Below the pieces are notes generated by a model. The model ran no database searches. It worked only from the letters and a program-made list of their open reading frames with translations, and was not told where the DNA came from. Of a DNA stretch of 64,000 nucleotides, positions 60,714-64,000 are shown piece by piece. The stretch comes from Acetoanaerobium sticklandii (lineage in GTDB: Bacteria; Bacillota; Clostridia; Peptostreptococcales; Filifactoraceae). The stretch lies in the NCBI RefSeq assembly GCF_000196455.1, contig NC_014614.1, positions 203,501 through 267,500 on the forward strand, read 5' to 3'. Numbering within the stretch: position 1 is the stretch's first letter; each line of letters opens with the position of its first letter. The position numbers and the translations under genes were made by a program.

Positions 60714-63700
60714 ATGATTAAAATAATAACTTCAAGAGCTGGCTATGGAAAGACCAGCAGCTTATATAAAGAAATACTAGAAAAGGATAAAAATGCAGAG
60801 GTAGCTTATCTTATGGTACCTGAGCAGTTTACTCTTCAAAGTGAGCTGGCTCTTATGGATAAAGTAGACTCAAAAGGACTAATTTACGCACAAGTTATGA
60901 GCTTTGAGCGTTTGTCTAGATTAGTACTATCGAGGGTAGGCGGATTAAAAAGACCATATATAGATGAAATAGGAAAGCATATGGCTCTTAGACTTATATT
61001 TGATAAGCATGAGGATAGTCTTCCAATGTATAAAACGGCCTACAAAAAAGAGGGCTTTTTAAGTGAGCTATCCCATACGCTTTCAGAGCTAAAAAAGATG
61101 GCTGTACCTCCTTCGTTATTACTAGATAAATCAAATCAAATAGAAAACAATGCCCTTTTAAAGCAAAAATTGTTTGAGATAGGCTTTATTTACAATGAGT
61201 TTTTGAATTACATGCAGGACCAGTATATAGATAATGAAGACAGAATAAGTCTGTTAGCTGAAAAAATTAATCTCTATAAAGAAATTTCAAATGCTAGTTT
61301 TTATTTCGATAGCTTTACTGGCTTTACAGCTTTGGAGCTATCAGTGATAGAGCAACTAGCTCAAATGGGCACTTCTCTTTGCTTTGCCCTGACTTATGAT
61401 GAAACTTCAGCTGACAAAGATGTATTTTCTCCTACTAGCCTAACCATAAATCAGCTAAAGGCTATAGCAAAAGCTACAGGCAGTGAATTTGAAATCGAAG
61501 CTTTAGTGAATGAAAGCACTAAGTCTAAGGAAATAAGATATATAGAAAAGGCTCTTTACGATTATAAAGCGCCTTCATATAAAGAGAAAATTAAAGATGT
61601 GAAGCTGTTTGAGGCTCTTGATATGGAAAAGGAAGCAGAGCACTGCGCTCTTGAGGTGCTGTCATTAGTTAGGGACTTTGGCTATAGATTTAAGGATATC
61701 TTAATCATTACTCCTATGCCTCACCTCTATGCAGGTCCTATCAGCAGAGTTTTTACTAGGCTTGAGATACCTCATTTTATAGATGTAAAAAGAGATATAA
61801 TGAGCAGTCCTCTTATCACTCTGATTTTTTCCTATCTGGATATGCATATCAAAAATCTTCGCTATGAGGATGTATTTAGTTTTCTCAAGTCTGGCTTTAC
61901 TCAGCTAGACGAAAGCCAGTATATGCCCCTTGAAAACTTTGTTCTAAAGTGGGGCATAAAAGGCAGAATGTGGCTAGATGAAAATAGATTCAGCGAAGAA
62001 AGATTTTTCGACCAGTATGATTCAAGTGAGTATAAAGAAAAAATCAAAACAGCTAAAGACTATCTTGTGAGCTTATTTGAATTAAACAAAAAAAGCTTTA
62101 AAGGCTCGGGAACGGGACCTAGCTATGCCAAGGCTTTATTTGGATTTTTGACTGAAATAAAAGCTCAGGACCAGCTTGAGATATTCGTAAATAGATTAAG
62201 AGAAGAAAATGCTTTTGACTATGCCAATGAAAACGCCCAAATATGGAATATAATCCTAGATACTCTAGACCAGCTAGTAGAAATTATGGGTGAAAAACCT
62301 ATGAGCCTAGAGGAGTTTAGAAATATACTTTACGAGGGCATCAAGCAGCATGAGATAGGCATAATTCCGCCTGCCTTAGATCAGGTTATAGTTGCAACCC
62401 TAGATAGAAGCAGAAGCACAGCTATTAAAGCTCTGTTTTTTATGGGACTTAACGACACCTATGTACCTCATGTGGGAAAGGACAGCCCTATACTTCTAGA
62501 TGATGACAAGAAAAAGCTAAAAGACCTCGGAGTAAATCTACCATCTGAGCTAGACAATGCCATGTCAGATGAGACTCTCTCCATCTACAGTGCACTGTCA
62601 AAGCCAAATGACAAGCTATTTCTAAGCTACAGTCTATCAGGAGGAGAGGATAACAAGGCTCTTAGACCTTCCACTATAATAAATAGGCTCAAGACTTTAT
62701 TTCCAAACTTACATGAACGCTCATCTTTGTCAGATACTAGTGTTTTTAGCTATATATCAACTCCTGACTACAGCTTTGGAAAGCTAGCAGGAGAGCTGAG
62801 AGATTTAGTAGAAGAAAAACATCTTGATAAGGACTGGCTATCACTATATAGCTGGTATATAGATAACGATGGCTGGGAAGCTAGAAGACAAAGACTTCTC
62901 GATAATTTGTTTTATAAAAATCAGCAGGAATACATCACTCCTACTCAAGCAAAGCAGATTTACGAGGCTCCGTTTAAAGCGAGCGTAAGTAGGCTAGAAA
63001 GGTTTGCAAAATGTCCGTTTGACCATTTTGTGCAGTATGGTCTAAAGCCAGAGCCTAGAAAAGTTCATGAGATAGGACCACCAGAGCTAGGGACTATATT
63101 TCACAGTGCTATAGAGGATTTTGCAAAGCTTGCCAATAACAAGGCTAGCCTGCCACTACTTTTAGACAAAAAAACCTGTGACGAGCAAATTGATAAGCTA
63201 ATAGAAAACTGTGTATCTGACCATATCAAGATACTCATGGATAACTCAAAACGAAATGCCTATATGATGAAGAAAATAAAAAAAGTAGGAAGACGTGCCG
63301 CTTGGACTATGGTAAACCAAATGAGCAAGGGTAGGTTTGAGCCTTATGATTTTGAGATGAAATTGCCACCTATAGTGCTTGATTTAGGTGAATATGGCAC
63401 TATAGAGCTAACTGGTCAAATAGATAGGGTAGATATTTTAGATGAAAATGAAAAAACCTATGTCAAAATCATAGATTATAAATCCAGAGAAAAGAAATTT
63501 AGTCTTTCAGATGCTTACAATGGGCTAGATATTCAGCTCATAGTGTATTTGGAATCGGTGCTAGAGCATCTGCCTAGCCTTAAAAAGACCAAAGCCTATC
63601 CAGCAGGAGCTTTTTATTTCCCTATAGTGGATAAGCTCATAGAGTCTGACTTAACAGATGTAGAGGAAATAGAAAAGCAAATTGCAGGCAAGCTAAAGAT

Positions 63701-64000
63701 GCAGGGCATAGTTTTAAAGGATATAAATATAATTAAAGCCATAGATGCAGATATAGAAAACGAAGGTAGCGTAATAGATGTAAGGGTAAAGGATGAGGAT
63801 ATAAAAAGTGAAAATGCTCTTAGCGAGGAGGAATTTACAGCTTTATTAGACCATGTTATGGAGCTTGTAAAGGATATGTCGAAGGAGATACTAGCTGGAA
63901 ATATATCTATACATCCTTACAGCGATAAACAAAAAGCTCAGTGTAGCTACTGTGAGTATTCGAGTATGTGCAAATTCGATACTTTGTTTGAAGGAAATAC
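60714..64000 (+). CDS. addB: ATP-dependent nuclease subunit AddB, 3' end outside the window
   Basis: The frame stays open from ATG 60714 (AGGAGGA site) to the window end, 1095 codons, about 95 percent of a usual AddB. AddB pairs with AddA to resect double-strand breaks for recombination. The nucleotide motif SRAGYGKT (about 7-14) is present, then helicase-like domains, and near the C-terminus a RecB-type nuclease domain with LTGQIDRVDI and VKIIDYKS. Cysteines in FAKCPFDHF and CSYCEYSSMCKF form the expected iron-sulfur site that pins the nuclease domain. addA is expected directly downstream. Confidence 0.93.
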   Translation, partial: MIKIITSRAGYGKTSSLYKEILEKDKNAEVAYLMVPEQFTLQSELALMDKVDSKGLIYAQVMSFERLSRLVLSRVGGLKRPYIDEIGKHMALRLIFDKHEDSLPMYKTAYKKEGFLSELSHTLSELKKMAVPPSLLLDKSNQIENNALLKQKLFEIGFIYNEFLNYMQDQYIDNEDRISLLAEKINLYKEISNASFYFDSFTGFTALELSVIEQLAQMGTSLCFALTYDETSADKDVFSPTSLTINQLKAIAKATGSEFEIEALVNESTKSKEIRYIEKALYDYKAPSYKEKIKDVKLFEALDMEKEAEHCALEVLSLVRDFGYRFKDILIITPMPHLYAGPISRVFTRLEIPHFIDVKRDIMSSPLITLIFSYLDMHIKNLRYEDVFSFLKSGFTQLDESQYMPLENFVLKWGIKGRMWLDENRFSEERFFDQYDSSEYKEKIKTAKDYLVSLFELNKKSFKGSGTGPSYAKALFGFLTEIKAQDQLEIFVNRLREENAFDYANENAQIWNIILDTLDQLVEIMGEKPMSLEEFRNILYEGIKQHEIGIIPPALDQVIVATLDRSRSTAIKALFFMGLNDTYVPHVGKDSPILLDDDKKKLKDLGVNLPSELDNAMSDETLSIYSALSKPNDKLFLSYSLSGGEDNKALRPSTIINRLKTLFPNLHERSSLSDTSVFSYISTPDYSFGKLAGELRDLVEEKHLDKDWLSLYSWYIDNDGWEARRQRLLDNLFYKNQQEYITPTQAKQIYEAPFKASVSRLERFAKCPFDHFVQYGLKPEPRKVHEIGPPELGTIFHSAIEDFAKLANNKASLPLLLDKKTCDEQIDKLIENCVSDHIKILMDNSKRNAYMMKKIKKVGRRAAWTMVNQMSKGRFEPYDFEMKLPPIVLDLGEYGTIELTGQIDRVDILDENEKTYVKIIDYKSREKKFSLSDAYNGLDIQLIVYLESVLEHLPSLKKTKAYPAGAFYFPIVDKLIESDLTDVEEIEKQIAGKLKMQGIVLKDINIIKAIDADIENEGSVIDVRVKDEDIKSENALSEEEFTALLDHVMELVKDMSKEILAGNISIHPYSDKQKAQCSYCEYSSMCKFDTLFEGN

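Noticed and set aside
1..64000. CRISPR arrays, tRNA, rRNA, IS elements, prophage
   Set aside because: No regularly spaced repeats, no tRNA or rRNA sequence, no transposase or integrase motif was seen on reading both strands; a search with dedicated tools could still find a diverged case.

Overview
The window is AT-rich, Gram-positive-type DNA with strong GGAGG ribosome sites and several TTG/GTG starts. It carries a type IV pilus locus, a cyclic-di-GMP-II-type riboswitch, sigma-54 promoters, and ferredoxin-linked and oxygen-sensitive style enzymes. All of this points to an anaerobic member of the Clostridia (Peptostreptococcales-like is my guess; the genus cannot be read from the sequence). 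I saw no rRNA, tRNA, CRISPR array, insertion sequence or prophage.

Layout. 1-14445: housekeeping and accessory genes: the 3' part of a GH13 protein with degenerate active-site motifs, a MutS2-like ATPase without an Smr domain behind a structured leader and attenuator, a chemoreceptor, PTS Enzyme I, a glucosaminidase, a secreted M14 carboxypeptidase, a YfcC-type carrier, a PII-like protein and an ApbE lipoprotein. 14527-26751: a type IV pilus operon (pilB, pilT, pilC, major pilin, three minor prepilins, pilM, pilN, pilO) behind a predicted c-di-GMP-II riboswitch. PilB itself has an N-terminal MshEN-type domain, so c-di-GMP may act both on the RNA and on the motor. One minor pilin carries a von Willebrand A domain and another a large repetitive beta-rich region. 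The prepilin peptidase lies apart at 57282.

26812-40880 is the most interesting part: a two-operon catabolic cluster around a PAS/sigma-54 activator, each operon preceded by a good -24/-12 promoter. Operon 1 encodes a cupin, an SDR reductase, a 3-hydroxyacyl-CoA-dehydrogenase-type enzyme, a cyclase-family hydrolase, a BKACE-type lyase and a compact PhlG/phloretin-hydrolase-like protein. This is the set expected for anaerobic phloroglucinol breakdown (reductase, dihydrophloroglucinol cyclohydrolase, 3-hydroxy-5-oxohexanoate dehydrogenase, triacetate acetoacetate-lyase) plus an enzyme to release phloroglucinol from an acyl-phloroglucinol. Operon 2 encodes a flavodoxin-like FMN reductase, a bacterial chalcone isomerase, a small membrane protein, a phosphate butyryltransferase-like protein, IorA, IorB, a membrane protein and a butyrate-kinase-like protein. 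My reading is a complete flavonol fermentation: flavonol is reduced to flavanonol, ring-contracted to an auronol, hydrolysed to phloroglucinol plus arylpyruvate, the arylpyruvate is oxidised by IorAB to arylacetyl-CoA, and ATP is made through Ptb/Buk; phloroglucinol goes on to acetoacetate and acetoacetyl-CoA.

40984-64000: a DUF4143-type ATPase with foreign-looking arginine codon use, a lytic transglycosylase, a NamZ-like muramidase whose only well-placed start codon is ATA or ATT, a baeRF-type protein, a three-gene MacAB-like ABC exporter behind a perfect palindrome, a TspO/MBR-family protein, FtsH, an unknown protein, a DinG/XPD-like helicase with a nuclease-like N-terminus, prepilin peptidase, a lemA-tpm-phosphoesterase operon, and the 5' part of addB running off the window.
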